Of a DNA stretch of 64,000 bases, positions 8,146 through 16,112 are shown piece after piece. Position 1 is the first letter of the stretch. Each line of letters opens with the position of its first letter. Both the position numbers and the translations under genes were made by a program. Under the pieces are notes generated by a model that was not told where the DNA came from, ran no database searches, and saw only the letters and a program-made list of their open reading frames with translations. The DNA comes from Streptomyces tendae (GTDB taxonomy: Bacteria; Actinomycetota; Actinomycetes; Streptomycetales; Streptomycetaceae), in contig NZ_CP043959.1 of assembly GCF_008632955.1 (NCBI RefSeq), forward strand, positions 5,146,001 through 5,210,000, written 5' to 3'.

Positions 8146-9365
8146 CGACACCCCCCGAACCGGCCGCCGCCGCCCCCGCCGCTCCCCCGCTCACCGGTCT
8201 GCGCGTCCTGGACCTCGCCACCCTCTTCGCCGGCCCCCTCGCGGCGACCCTGCTCGGCGACTTCGGCGCCGAGGTCGTCAAGGTCGAGCACCCGAGGAGA
8301 CCGGACCCCTCACGGGGCCACGGGCCGTCGAAGGACGGCATCGGCCTGTGGTGGAAGGTGCTCGGCCGCAACAAGCGCACCATCACCCTCGACCTGTCCA
8401 CGCCAGGCGGCCGCACCACCCTGCTGCGCCTGGTGCGCACCGCCGACGTGGTCATCGAGAACTTCCGCCCCGGCACCCTGGAGAAGTGGGACCTGGGCTG
8501 GCCCGAGCTGTCCGCCGCCAACCCCGGGCTGATCCTGGCCCGGGTCACCGGCTTCGGCCAGTTCGGCCCGTACGCGCGCCGGCCGGGCTTCGGCACCCTC
8601 GCCGAGGCGATGAGCGGCTTCGCCGCGCTCACCGGCGAACCGGACGCCCCGCCCACGCTGCCGCCGTTCGGCCTGGCCGACTCGATCGCGGGGCTCACCA
8701 CGGCCTACGCGGTCATGACCGCCCTCACGGGGCGCGACCGCACCGGTGAGGGGCAGGTCGTCGACACGGCCCTGATCGAGCCGATCCTCAGCGCCCTCGG
8801 CCCCCACCCCACGTGGTACGACCAGCTCGGTCACGTCCAGCCCCGCACCGGCAACCGCTCGCAGAACAACGCCCCGCGCGGCACGTACCTCACCGCCGAC
8901 GGCACCTGGGTCGCCGTCTCCACCTCGGCCCAGTCGATCGCCGAGCGGGTGATGGTGCTGGTGGGCCGGCCCGACCTGATCGACGCGCCCTGGTTCGCCA
9001 CCGGCGAGGGCCGGGCCCGGCACGCGGACGTCCTGGACGAGGCGGTCGGCGGCTGGATCGCCCGGCACACCCGCGCCGACGTCGTGGCCGCCTTCGAGAA
9101 GGCGGAGGCGGCCGTCGCCCCGGTCCAGGACGTACGGGACGTGATGGCGGACCCGCAGTACCAGGCGCTGGGCACGATCACCACGGTCGACGACCCGGAG
9201 CTGGGTCCGCTGCGCATGCAGAACGTGCTCTTCCGGCTCTCCGGCACCCCCGGCGCGATCCGCTGGGCGGGCCGCCCGCACGGCGCGGACACCGAGGAGG
9301 TCCTCACCGAGCTGGGTCTCACCCCGGCCGAGCTCGCGGAACTGCGCGCGGAGGGCGCCCTGTGA
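8142..9365 (+). CDS. CaiB/BaiF (class III) CoA-transferase
   Basis: A 407-residue member of the class III CoA-transferases, which move CoA between carboxylic acids through an enzyme-bound aspartyl-CoA. The N-terminal LTGLRVLDLATLFAGPLAATLLGDFGAEV-type segment (about 18-45) and NKRTITLDL are diagnostic. Asp180 in FGLADSIAG is the expected catalytic aspartate. Length fits the family. It is coupled to the glycohydrolase upstream and to the CitE-like gene downstream by four-base overlaps. The next gene suggests that the CoA ester formed is a malyl-, citramalyl- or related 3-hydroxyacyl-CoA, but this is inference. Confidence 0.92.
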   Translation: MTTPPEPAAAAPAAPPLTGLRVLDLATLFAGPLAATLLGDFGAEVVKVEHPRRPDPSRGHGPSKDGIGLWWKVLGRNKRTITLDLSTPGGRTTLLRLVRTADVVIENFRPGTLEKWDLGWPELSAANPGLILARVTGFGQFGPYARRPGFGTLAEAMSGFAALTGEPDAPPTLPPFGLADSIAGLTTAYAVMTALTGRDRTGEGQVVDTALIEPILSALGPHPTWYDQLGHVQPRTGNRSQNNAPRGTYLTADGTWVAVSTSAQSIAERVMVLVGRPDLIDAPWFATGEGRARHADVLDEAVGGWIARHTRADVVAAFEKAEAAVAPVQDVRDVMADPQYQALGTITTVDDPELGPLRMQNVLFRLSGTPGAIRWAGRPHGADTEEVLTELGLTPAELAELRAEGAL

Positions 9366-10192
9366 CGGGCTTCCCGCTGACCTGGCTGTACGCCCCGGGC
9401 GACCGTCCGGCGGTGGTGGCGAAGGCGCTCGTCTCGGGGGCCGACGTGGTGGTGGTCGATCTGGAGGACGCGGTCGCGCCCGACCGCAAGGCCTACGCCC
9501 GCGGCGCCACCGCCGAGCTGCTGCGCGACCCGCAGCCGGTGCCGGTCCATGTACGCGTCAACGCCCTCACCGGCCCCTGGGGACCGGCCGACCTGGCGGC
9601 CGTCGCCCCGGCCCCCGGCCTGTCGGGGCTGCGGCTGCCCAAGGTGTCCTCGCCGGCCGACGTGGTGCGCGTGGCGCGCCGGACCGTCTCCGCGCGGGGC
9701 GGTTCCCCGCCGCTGTACGCCCTGCTGGAGACCGCGCTGGGCATCGAGCATGCCCACGCCGTGGCGACCGCCCACCCGGCCCTGCGCGGCATCGCGATCG
9801 GAGAGGCGGATCTGCGGGCCGACCTCGGGGTGCGCGAGGACTCCGGCCTGGACTGGTGCAGGGCCCGGGTGGTGGTGGCGGCCCGCGCGGCCGGGCTGGC
9901 CCCGCCCACGCAGTCCGTGCACCCGGACATCCGCGACCTGGAGGGCCTGGAGGCGTCCTGCGTGCGGGGCCGCGCCCTGGGGTTCCTGGGCCGCGCCGCG
10001 ATCCATCCGCGCCAGCTCCCGGTCATCGAGCGCGCCTACCTGCCGACGGCGCGCGAGATCGAGCAGGCGGAGACGGTGCTCAAGGCAGCGGCGGCCACGC
10101 GGGGGGCCCAGGCGCTCCCGGACGGCACCTTCGTGGACGCGGCGGTGGTGGCGGCGGCCCACCGCACGCTGTCCCTGGCCCACAAACGCTGA
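9362..10192 (+). CDS. CitE-like HpcH/HpaI aldolase/lyase
   Basis: A 276-residue CitE-type TIM-barrel lyase starting at a GTGA overlap. LYAPGDRP, ADVVVVDLEDAVAP, HVRVNA, LPKV, LLETALGI and GEADLRADLG are the family's substrate- and metal-binding segments; the Glu in LLET and the Asp in EADL should bind Mg2+. Relatives cleave (citra)malyl-CoA or act as malyl-CoA thioesterases. Isolated CitE-like genes without the other citrate-lyase subunits, as here, are usually not citrate lyases. It ends the operon just before a strong hairpin. Together with the CoA-transferase it forms a plausible activate-then-cleave pair. Confidence 0.9.
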   Translation: MTGFPLTWLYAPGDRPAVVAKALVSGADVVVVDLEDAVAPDRKAYARGATAELLRDPQPVPVHVRVNALTGPWGPADLAAVAPAPGLSGLRLPKVSSPADVVRVARRTVSARGGSPPLYALLETALGIEHAHAVATAHPALRGIAIGEADLRADLGVREDSGLDWCRARVVVAARAAGLAPPTQSVHPDIRDLEGLEASCVRGRALGFLGRAAIHPRQLPVIERAYLPTAREIEQAETVLKAAAATRGAQALPDGTFVDAAVVAAAHRTLSLAHKR

Positions 10193-10198
10193 CGCGCG

Positions 10199-10229
10199 GA
10201 GGGCGCCCGGGGTCTCCCCGGGCGCCCTC
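10199..10229. terminator. Bidirectional hairpin terminator
   Basis: A perfect 14-bp stem (GAGGGCGCCCGGGG and its complement) with a TCT loop lies between the convergent citE-like and lgt genes. No U-tract follows, as is normal in streptomycetes. Confidence 0.85.
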
Positions 10230-10249
10230 GGCGGATGTACGGCGGGCGG

Positions 10250-11263
10250 TCAGCCCTTCTTGGCCGACCCGGCCCCGTCCTTGGACTCCTCGGAGTCCGT
10301 GGAGGCGCCGGAGTCCGTGGAGGCGCCGGAGTCCTCGGCGGGCGCGTCCGCCCGCTCCTTCGCGGACGGGGTCTCACCCTCCTCGGCGGCGTCGGCCTTC
10401 TTGTCGTCGGCCTTCTTCTCCCCGTCGGCCGGTCCGTCGCCGTCGCTCGCGCCGGGCTCGACCGTGTCCTCCCGGCCCGGCCGCTTCCGCGCGGACAGCA
10501 CGATGTACAGCACCGCGAGCAGGAAGACGAGGATCGAGGTCCAGTTGTTCAGCCGCATGCCGAGGACGTGGTGCGCCTCGTCGACCCGCATGTACTCGAT
10601 CCAGAAGCGGCCCGCGCAGTACGCGGCGACGTACAGCGCGAAGGCGCGTCCGTGGCCGAGCTTGAAGCGCCGGTCGGCCCAGATCACCAGCAGCGCCACG
10701 CCGACGCACCACAGCGACTCGTACAGGAACGTCGGGTGGTACGTGCCCGGCACCCGGCCGTCGGAGGAGGAGGTGATCTCCACCGCCCACGGCACGTCGG
10801 TGGCCCGCCCGTACAGCTCCTGGTTGAACCAGTTGCCCCAGCGGCCGATGGCCTGCGCGAGGGCGATGCCGGGGGCGATGGCGTCGGCGTACGCGGGCAG
10901 CGGGATGCCGCGGCGGCGGCAGCCGATCCACGCGCCGAGCGCGCCCAGGGCGATGGCGCCCCAGATGCCGAGGCCGCCCTCCCAGATCTTGAAGGCGTCC
11001 ACCCAGTCACGGCCCTCGCTGAAGTACAGCTGGTAGTCCGTGATCACGTGGTAGAGCCGGCCGCCGATCAGACCGAACGGCACGGCCCAGACAGCGATGT
11101 CCGCCACCGTGCCGGCCCGCCCGCCCCGGGCGATCCAGCGCTTGTTGCCGAGCCAGACGGCAACGAAGACGCCGATGATGATGCAGAACGCGTAGCCGCG
11201 CAGCGGAACGGGGCCGAGGTACAGCACCCCGCTCGACGGGCTGGGAATGTAGGCAAGTTCCAT
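10250..11263 (-). CDS. lgt: Prolipoprotein diacylglyceryl transferase
   Basis: A 337-residue membrane enzyme that attaches diacylglycerol to the lipobox cysteine of prolipoproteins, the first step of lipoprotein maturation. The Lgt signature GRWGNWFNQELYG is present, with seven predicted membrane segments and the conserved LRGYAF and GGRLYHV regions. The core ends near residue 265. About 70 acidic, Lys/Glu/Ala-rich residues follow, ending in a tandem DSGAST repeat encoded by an 18-base direct repeat at 10292-10327. Such tails are common in actinobacterial Lgt and are probably cytoplasmic. lspA, which acts next in the pathway, is at 50.1 kb. Confidence 0.97.
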   Translation of the reverse strand: MELAYIPSPSSGVLYLGPVPLRGYAFCIIIGVFVAVWLGNKRWIARGGRAGTVADIAVWAVPFGLIGGRLYHVITDYQLYFSEGRDWVDAFKIWEGGLGIWGAIALGALGAWIGCRRRGIPLPAYADAIAPGIALAQAIGRWGNWFNQELYGRATDVPWAVEITSSSDGRVPGTYHPTFLYESLWCVGVALLVIWADRRFKLGHGRAFALYVAAYCAGRFWIEYMRVDEAHHVLGMRLNNWTSILVFLLAVLYIVLSARKRPGREDTVEPGASDGDGPADGEKKADDKKADAAEEGETPSAKERADAPAEDSGASTDSGASTDSEESKDGAGSAKKG

Positions 11264-11283
11264 GGCAGGGTCGACGCTACCGT

Positions 11284-11314
11284 GCCGGACGGCCCGCGCG
11301 GCAGGCGGTCCGGC
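11284..11314. terminator. Hairpin between dsbA and lgt
   Basis: GCCGGAC and GTCCGGC, with extra internal pairing, form a hairpin in the 87 bases between the two minus-strand genes. It could end the dsbA transcript. A TAGCGT hexamer on the minus strand, 10 bases before the lgt ATG, could be a separate lgt promoter. Confidence 0.5.
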
Positions 11315-11350
11315 TACGGCTCCATAACAGGCCCCTCGGAGACACGCCCC

Positions 11351-12127
11351 TCAGGACTTGTTGGCCTCCTCGACCATCTCCTTCAGCTTCTCGGGCGTCA
11401 TGGAGCGGTCCTGGTAGATGTTCTTGCCGTCGAACAGCACGGTGGGGGTGCCGCTGAAGCCGCCCTTCTGGAAGGCCTCGTTGGACTTGACCACCCAGCT
11501 GTCGTGGGTACCGTCCTCGACGCAGGTGCGGAAGGCGGGGGTGTCGAGTCCGTCCACCTTGCTCGCCAGGTCGAACAGCTTGGCGTCGCTGGAGAAGGCG
11601 TCGTCGCTCTCCATCGGCTGGTTCTCGAACAGCACGTCGTGGTACTCGGTGAACTTCCCCGCGTCCTGGGAGCACGCCGCCGCGTTGGCCGCGCTGAGGG
11701 AGCCGCTGCCGCCGAGGCCGCCGTCGATCAGCGTGACCAGGTGGTACTCGACCTTCAGTTTGCCCGCCTCGGTCAGCTCGTTCAGCGTGGAGCGGTAGGT
11801 CTGCTCGAAGGCCTTGCAGGCGGGGCAGCGGAAGTCCTCCCACACCGTGAGCGTGGCCTTGGCGTCCTCCTTGCCGACGGGGATGGCCAGGCCGTCCTTG
11901 CCCTGCGCGCCCGAAGGCGCCACGACGGGACCGGACGCCTTGCTCTCGTCGTCGCCGCCCGAGTTCGCCGCGACGACGCCGATCACGGCCGCGAGCCCCA
12001 GGACACACACCACGCTCGCACCCACGATCAGGGTGCGGCGCCGCCTGTCCGCCGCCTTCTGCTTCTCACGCTCGACCGCCAGCCGCTCACGGGCGGTGCG
12101 CTTTCCCTCACGGTTCTTCTCGCTCAC
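11351..12127 (-). CDS. Membrane-anchored DsbA-family thiol-disulfide oxidoreductase
   Basis: A 258-residue protein with a basic cytoplasmic N-terminus, one membrane anchor (about residues 32-54) and an extracytoplasmic thioredoxin-fold domain. The redox motif CPAC is at 101-104 and the cis-proline loop is SGTPT. It belongs to the DsbA/thioredoxin_4 group and probably forms or isomerises disulfides in exported proteins. I start it at GTG 12127, giving MSEKNREGK; a longer reading would run through the terminator hairpin at 12142-12170. The ribosome site is weak. A paralogue with CPIC lies at 41.7 kb. Confidence 0.92.
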   Translation of the reverse strand: MSEKNREGKRTARERLAVEREKQKAADRRRRTLIVGASVVCVLGLAAVIGVVAANSGGDDESKASGPVVAPSGAQGKDGLAIPVGKEDAKATLTVWEDFRCPACKAFEQTYRSTLNELTEAGKLKVEYHLVTLIDGGLGGSGSLSAANAAACSQDAGKFTEYHDVLFENQPMESDDAFSSDAKLFDLASKVDGLDTPAFRTCVEDGTHDSWVVKSNEAFQKGGFSGTPTVLFDGKNIYQDRSMTPEKLKEMVEEANKS

Positions 12128-12141
12128 ACCCCGCAGAACGA

Positions 12142-12170
12142 ACCGGGGAGGCGCCCAGCGCCTCCCCGGT
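12142..12170. terminator. Hairpin terminator downstream of trpA
   Basis: A perfect 13-bp stem (ACCGGGGAGGCGC and complement) with a three-base loop, between the trpA stop and the dsbA start. It is the likely end of the trpC-M-B-A transcript. Confidence 0.8.
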
Positions 12171-12223
12171 CCCAGGTCCACCCGTACGAGGGACCCCACG
12201 GCCCGCCTCGCACGGCCGACGGG

Positions 12224-13039
12224 TCACACCTGCCCGCGCACTCCCCTGGCCAGATCACCGGCGAGGGCCCGGACCGCCTCGACGCCCGCGGCGTCGTCGG
12301 GCGCGTCCAGCATCCGCTTGACGAAGGCGGAGCCGACGATCACCCCGTCGGCGAACCGGGCGACCTCGGCGGCCTGCTCCGGGTTCGACACGCCGAGCCC
12401 GACGCAGACGGGGGTGTCGGTGGTGGCGCGGGTGCGCCGCACCAGGTCCTCGGCCTGGGAACTGACCGACGCGCGAGTGCCGGTGACACCCATGAGCGAT
12501 GCGGCGTAGACGAAGCCGCTGCCGGCCGCGGTGATCTCGGCGAGCCGCTCGTCCTTGCTGCTGGGCGCCACCACGAAGACCGTGGCCAGCCCGTGCTTCT
12601 CGGCGTGCTCCCGCCACAGCGAGGACTCCTGGACCGGCAGGTCGGGCAGGATGCACCCGGCGCCCCCGGCCTCCGCCAGCTCGGCGGTGAACCGCTCCAC
12701 GCCGTAGCGGTCGATGGGGTTCCAGTACGTCATGACGAGGATCGGCGCGCCCGTGGCCGCGTGGGCCTCGCGCACCGTGCGCATCACGTCCGCGATCCTC
12801 ACCCCGCCGCGCAGGGCGATGTCGTCGGCGGTCTGGATGACCGGGCCGTCCAGGACGGGGTCGCTGTGCGGCAGCCCCACCTCGACGACGTCGGCGCCGC
12901 CCTCCAGCGCGGCCTTGACCGCCTCGATGCCGCCGTCCACGGTCGGGAACCCGGCCGGGAGGTAGGCGATGAGGGCGGCACGGCCCTCGGCCTTCGCCGC
13001 GGCCAGGGTGTCGCTCAGCAACCGCACGTTCCCGCTCAC
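12224..13039 (-). CDS. trpA: Tryptophan synthase alpha chain
   Basis: A 271-residue TIM-barrel enzyme that cleaves indole-3-glycerol phosphate to indole and glyceraldehyde 3-phosphate. The catalytic Glu and Asp lie in VEVGLPHSDPVLDGPVIQ, and the phosphate-binding loops GLGVSN and GVIVGSA are present. The GTG start at 13039 overlaps the trpB stop (GTGA), so the two subunits of the synthase are probably made in a coupled manner. It is the last gene of the trp cluster, followed by a strong hairpin. Confidence 0.98.
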   Translation of the reverse strand: MSGNVRLLSDTLAAAKAEGRAALIAYLPAGFPTVDGGIEAVKAALEGGADVVEVGLPHSDPVLDGPVIQTADDIALRGGVRIADVMRTVREAHAATGAPILVMTYWNPIDRYGVERFTAELAEAGGAGCILPDLPVQESSLWREHAEKHGLATVFVVAPSSKDERLAEITAAGSGFVYAASLMGVTGTRASVSSQAEDLVRRTRATTDTPVCVGLGVSNPEQAAEVARFADGVIVGSAFVKRMLDAPDDAAGVEAVRALAGDLARGVRGQV

Positions 13040-14319
13040 TTGGCGTCCCCCTCGATCTCGGCGGTGCCGGCGGCGTCCTCGCCGACCTCGGCGTCCGTGT
13101 CGTACAGCCCGAAGTAGCGGGCCGCGGTGTCCATGTCCTTGTCGCCGCGTCCCGAGAGGTTGACGACGATCAGCCCGTCCTCGCCGAGCTCCCTGCCGAC
13201 CTCCAGGGCGCCGGCCAGGGCGTGCGCGGACTCGATGGCCGGGATGATGCCCTCGGTGCGCGACAGCAGGCGCAGGGCCTGCATGGCGGCGTCGTCGGTG
13301 ACGGCCCGGTACTCGCCGCGGCCGCTGTCCTTGAGGTAGGCGTGCTCGGGTCCGATGCCCGGGTAGTCCAGGCCGGCGGAGATCGAGTACGGCTCGGTGA
13401 TCTGGCCCTCGTCGTCCTGCAGGACGTAGGAACGGGAGCCGTGCAGGATGCCGGGCTCGCCCGCGGTGAGGGTGGCCGCGTGCTCGCCGCTCTCGATGCC
13501 GTGTCCGGCGGGCTCGCAGCCGATCAGGCGGACGCCCTCGTCGGGGATGAAGGCGTGGAACAGGCCGATGGCGTTGGAGCCGCCGCCGACGCAGGCGATC
13601 GCGGCGTCGGGCAGCCGGCCGGCCTGCTCCAGGAGCTGGCGGCGGGCCTCCACGCCGATGACGCGGTGGAAGTCGCGGACCATGGCCGGGAAGGGGTGCG
13701 GGCCGGCGACGGTGCCGAACAGGTAGTGGGTGCGGTCGACGTTGGCGACCCAGTCCCGGAACGCCTCGTTGATGGCGTCCTTCAGGGTGCGGCTGCCGGA
13801 CTTCACGGCGATGACCTCGGCGCCGAGCATCCGCATCCGGGCCACGTTGAGCGCCTGGCGCCGGGTGTCGATCTCGCCCATGTAGATCGTGCACTCGAGG
13901 CCGAACAGGGCACAGGCGGTGGCGGTGGCCACGCCGTGCTGCCCGGCGCCGGTCTCGGCGATGACCCGGGTCTTGCCCATGCGCTTGGTGAGCAGGGCCT
14001 GGCCGAGCACATTGTTGATCTTGTGTGAGCCGGTGTGGTTCAGGTCCTCGCGCTTGAGGAAGACGCGGGCGCCCCCGGCGTGCCCGGCGAAGCGGGGTAC
14101 CTCGGTGAGGGCGCTGGGGCGGCCGGTGTAGTGGGCCAGGAGCTCGTCGAGCTCCCGGGCGAACTCCGGGTCGGCCTTGGCCTTGTCGTACTCGACGGCG
14201 ACCTCGTCGACCGCCGCGACGAGGGCCTCGGGGATGAACTTGCCGCCGAAGGCGCCGAAGTAGCCCTCGCCGGAGGGGACGTGGCCCTCCGGGTCGGGGA
14301 TGAAGAAGGTGCTGGGCAT
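13036..14319 (-). CDS. trpB: Tryptophan synthase beta chain
   Basis: A 427-residue pyridoxal-phosphate enzyme that condenses indole with serine to give tryptophan. The cofactor lysine is in GSHKINN, the phosphate-binding loop is GGGSNA, and AETGAGQHG and LNHTG are conserved active-site segments. The acidic C-terminal tail (about 20 residues) is common in actinomycetes. It lies 183 bases downstream of trpM and overlaps trpA by four bases. Confidence 0.98.
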   Translation of the reverse strand: MPSTFFIPDPEGHVPSGEGYFGAFGGKFIPEALVAAVDEVAVEYDKAKADPEFARELDELLAHYTGRPSALTEVPRFAGHAGGARVFLKREDLNHTGSHKINNVLGQALLTKRMGKTRVIAETGAGQHGVATATACALFGLECTIYMGEIDTRRQALNVARMRMLGAEVIAVKSGSRTLKDAINEAFRDWVANVDRTHYLFGTVAGPHPFPAMVRDFHRVIGVEARRQLLEQAGRLPDAAIACVGGGSNAIGLFHAFIPDEGVRLIGCEPAGHGIESGEHAATLTAGEPGILHGSRSYVLQDDEGQITEPYSISAGLDYPGIGPEHAYLKDSGRGEYRAVTDDAAMQALRLLSRTEGIIPAIESAHALAGALEVGRELGEDGLIVVNLSGRGDKDMDTAARYFGLYDTDAEVGEDAAGTAEIEGDAK

Positions 14320-14407
14320 GCGTGTACCTCACGGTGAGTGCGATGGAAGACACTGGGCGCCGTGGGGGCGGGGGTGGTTCGTCGACCGCGGGTCGTGCGT
14401 GGCCGGT

Positions 14408-14436
14408 CGCGCGGTTCCCCGCGCCCCTTCCGGGGC
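14408..14436. repeat. GC-rich repeat upstream of trpB
   Basis: GCGCGGTTCCCCGCGCCCC followed by TTCCGGGGCG folds into a short hairpin. It shares its core (GTTCCCCGCGCCCCTTC) with the perfect 20-bp stem-loop at 33940-33984. This looks like a streptomycete intergenic repeat family and may act as a terminator or RNA-processing signal between trpM and trpB. Confidence 0.5.
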
Positions 14437-14502
14437 GGAGGCCGGCCGTCGGTCACACGCCGAGTGTGGTTGTTCACGTCCACGCGGCGGAGCCGCATGT
14501 CG

Positions 14503-14661
14503 TCAGAGCCCCGCGCCCCTGACGGGGCGCTGCCATCGTCTGCCGTTCACCTGGCCCGGCTCGTCGCCGATGACGTAGCGGACCCTGCGGCCGTGCACCC
14601 GGCGGGCGGGGGCACGGCAGCCGCGGGGCCGGCAGCCACGTGCGAGTCGGGAGAGCGTCAT
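14503..14661 (-). CDS. trpM: TrpM-like small tryptophan-biosynthesis modulator
   Basis: A 52-residue basic protein encoded between trpC and trpB. It starts MTLSRLARGCRPRGC, contains two CR motifs and RRVHGRRVRYVIGDEPGQV, and ends RRWQRPVRGAGL. Position, size and composition match S. coelicolor TrpM (earlier trpX), which is reported to modulate tryptophan synthesis and development. It starts 23 bases after the trpC stop, so cotranscription is likely. Third-position GC is high. The last residues run into a GC-rich repeat-like sequence, so the C-terminus may have been reshaped. Identification is by recall of the family, not by search. Confidence 0.8.
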   Translation of the reverse strand: MTLSRLARGCRPRGCRAPARRVHGRRVRYVIGDEPGQVNGRRWQRPVRGAGL

Positions 14662-14683
14662 CGGGGGTCAGCCTAGCGAGATC

Positions 14684-15490
14684 TCAGCGGCCGTGGCGCA
14701 GGGCGGGGTGTTCGCCCGCCGCCACCAGGTCGGAGACCGCCGTCCTCGGGTCCTTGCCGGTGACCAGGGACTCGCCCACCAGGACGGCGTCGGCACCGGC
14801 GTTGGCGTAGGCGATGAGGTCGTGCGGGCCGCGCACGCCGGACTCGGCCACCCGGACGAGGTGGGCGGGGATCTCGGGGGCGACCCGCTCGAAGGTCCCG
14901 CGGTCGACCTCGAGGGTCTTGAGGTTGCGCGCGTTGACGCCGATGACCTTGGCGCCGGCGTCGACCGCCCGCTCGACCTCGTCCTCGTCGTGGACCTCGA
15001 CGAGCGGGGTGAGCCCGATGGACTCGGCGCGCTCGATCAGCGACTCCAGGGCGGACTGCTCCAGGGCGGCCACGATCAGCAGCGCCAGGTCGGCGCCGTA
15101 GGCGCGGGCCTCCCAGAGCTGGTACGAGGTGACGATGAAGTCCTTGCGCAGCACCGGGATGTCGACCTTGGCGCGGACGGCCTCCAGGTCGGCCAGCGAG
15201 CCGCCGAAGCGGCGCTGTTCGGTGAGGACGGAGATGACGGCGGCGCCGCCCGCCTCGTAGTCGGCGGCGAGGGCGGCCGGGTCGGCGATCGCGGCCAGCG
15301 CGCCCTTGGACGGGCTGGAGCGCTTGACCTCGCAGATCACCTTGACGCCGTCGCCGCGCAGGGCGGCCACGCCGTCCTTGGCCGCGGGCGCCTTGGCCGC
15401 GCGCTCCTTGAGCTCGTCGAGGCTGACGCGCGCCTGCCGCTCCGCCAGGTCGGCACGGACTCCGTCGATGATCTCGTCGAGCACACTCAC
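14684..15490 (-). CDS. trpC: Indole-3-glycerol phosphate synthase
   Basis: A 268-residue TIM-barrel enzyme converting carboxyphenylaminodeoxyribulose phosphate to indole-3-glycerol phosphate. CEVKRSSPSKG, LRKDFI, VNARNL and ESGV are the classic substrate-binding loops. The GTG start follows GGAAGGGGG. It is monofunctional: no TrpF domain is attached, consistent with PriA supplying that step. A TACCAT hexamer upstream (minus strand near 15538) may be a promoter for the trpC-M-B-A unit. Confidence 0.98.
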   Translation of the reverse strand: MSVLDEIIDGVRADLAERQARVSLDELKERAAKAPAAKDGVAALRGDGVKVICEVKRSSPSKGALAAIADPAALAADYEAGGAAVISVLTEQRRFGGSLADLEAVRAKVDIPVLRKDFIVTSYQLWEARAYGADLALLIVAALEQSALESLIERAESIGLTPLVEVHDEDEVERAVDAGAKVIGVNARNLKTLEVDRGTFERVAPEIPAHLVRVAESGVRGPHDLIAYANAGADAVLVGESLVTGKDPRTAVSDLVAAGEHPALRHGR

Positions 15491-15598
15491 GCGAGCGGCC
15501 CCCTTCCTGACGGTCGGGCTTGGCTGGTCCCTGCGATGGTATCCGGAGCAGGGCGAATGCCCCGCATCCGGCTGACACGCGGTCCATTACCTGGACGA

Positions 15599-16030
15599 TC
15601 ACCGCTTGTTCAAGGGTGCAGCCAGCCACCGAACGGCGTGTTCCGGACCACCGTGAAGACCAGCAGCAACGCGCCGCCGACCACACCAGCGCGGGGGGCG
15701 GGTCGAGCCGGAAGGGCCTGCCGCGCGCCGTCCGCACCACCAGACGGTCCACAGCACGGCGAAGGCCGCGTAGCCGAGGACGGCGGGGGCGTTGGCCTGG
15801 AGCGCGGTCAGCAGGTCGCCGTGGGCGACGGCGTGGGCGCTGCGCAGTCCGCCGCAGCCGGGGCAGTACAGGCCGGTGAGGTGCAGCAGCGGGCAGACCG
15901 GGTAGTGGCCGGGCTCGTTGGGGTCGACGGCGGCGACGTAGGCGAAGGTTCCGGCCACGGCGGCGAGCAGGCCGGCGGGACGGCCAGCCGGGCCGCCCGG
16001 CCGGGACGCGTGCGTGCTGGGGGCGTTCAC
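15599..16030 (-). CDS. DUF2752 membrane protein with apparent frameshifts
   Basis: A DUF2752 protein starting at GTG 16030 behind GGGGAG. The core CPLLHLTGLYCPGCGGLRSAHAVAHGD is intact and has the family's paired cysteines. After VLWTVW the reading frame loses its membrane character. Restoring one G in each of two TGG runs (about 15750 and 15690) would give VVRTARGRPFRLDPP, then a hydrophobic LLLVFTVVRN, then a usual ending GGWLHP with a stop at 15610. So the gene appears to carry two single-base deletions, real or from sequencing. As written it yields 143 residues with an aberrant tail. It lies between HGxxPAAW and trpC in the trp cluster. Confidence 0.72.
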   Translation of the reverse strand: MNAPSTHASRPGGPAGRPAGLLAAVAGTFAYVAAVDPNEPGHYPVCPLLHLTGLYCPGCGGLRSAHAVAHGDLLTALQANAPAVLGYAAFAVLWTVWWCGRRAAGPSGSTRPPRWCGRRRVAAGLHGGPEHAVRWLAAPLNKR

Positions 16031-16112
16031 GGGTGCATTCTCCCCGGACGCGCCGCGGGGCGGCACCGGCACACGCCGGCCACCGCCCCCGTCGGGGTCT
16101 GGTCCGCGGGGC

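Noticed and set aside
3347..10192. Glycohydrolase operon considered as an anti-phage ADP-ribosylation (DarTG-like) system
   Set aside because: No ADP-ribosyltransferase toxin, macrodomain or mobile-element signs are nearby, and the CoA genes point to metabolism.
9362..10192. CitE-like gene as a true citrate lyase beta subunit
   Set aside because: CitD, CitF and CitC/G/X partners are absent, so a stand-alone CoA-ester lyase or thioesterase is more likely.
10292..10327. Two 18-base tandem repeats considered as a satellite or CRISPR-like array
   Set aside because: They lie within lgt and encode a DSGAST tandem in its low-complexity tail; only two copies and no spacers.
11351..12199. Longer start for the first DsbA (282 residues)
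   Set aside because: The extra 24 codons run through a perfect terminator hairpin; the shorter GTG start gives the usual MSEKN-type N-terminus.
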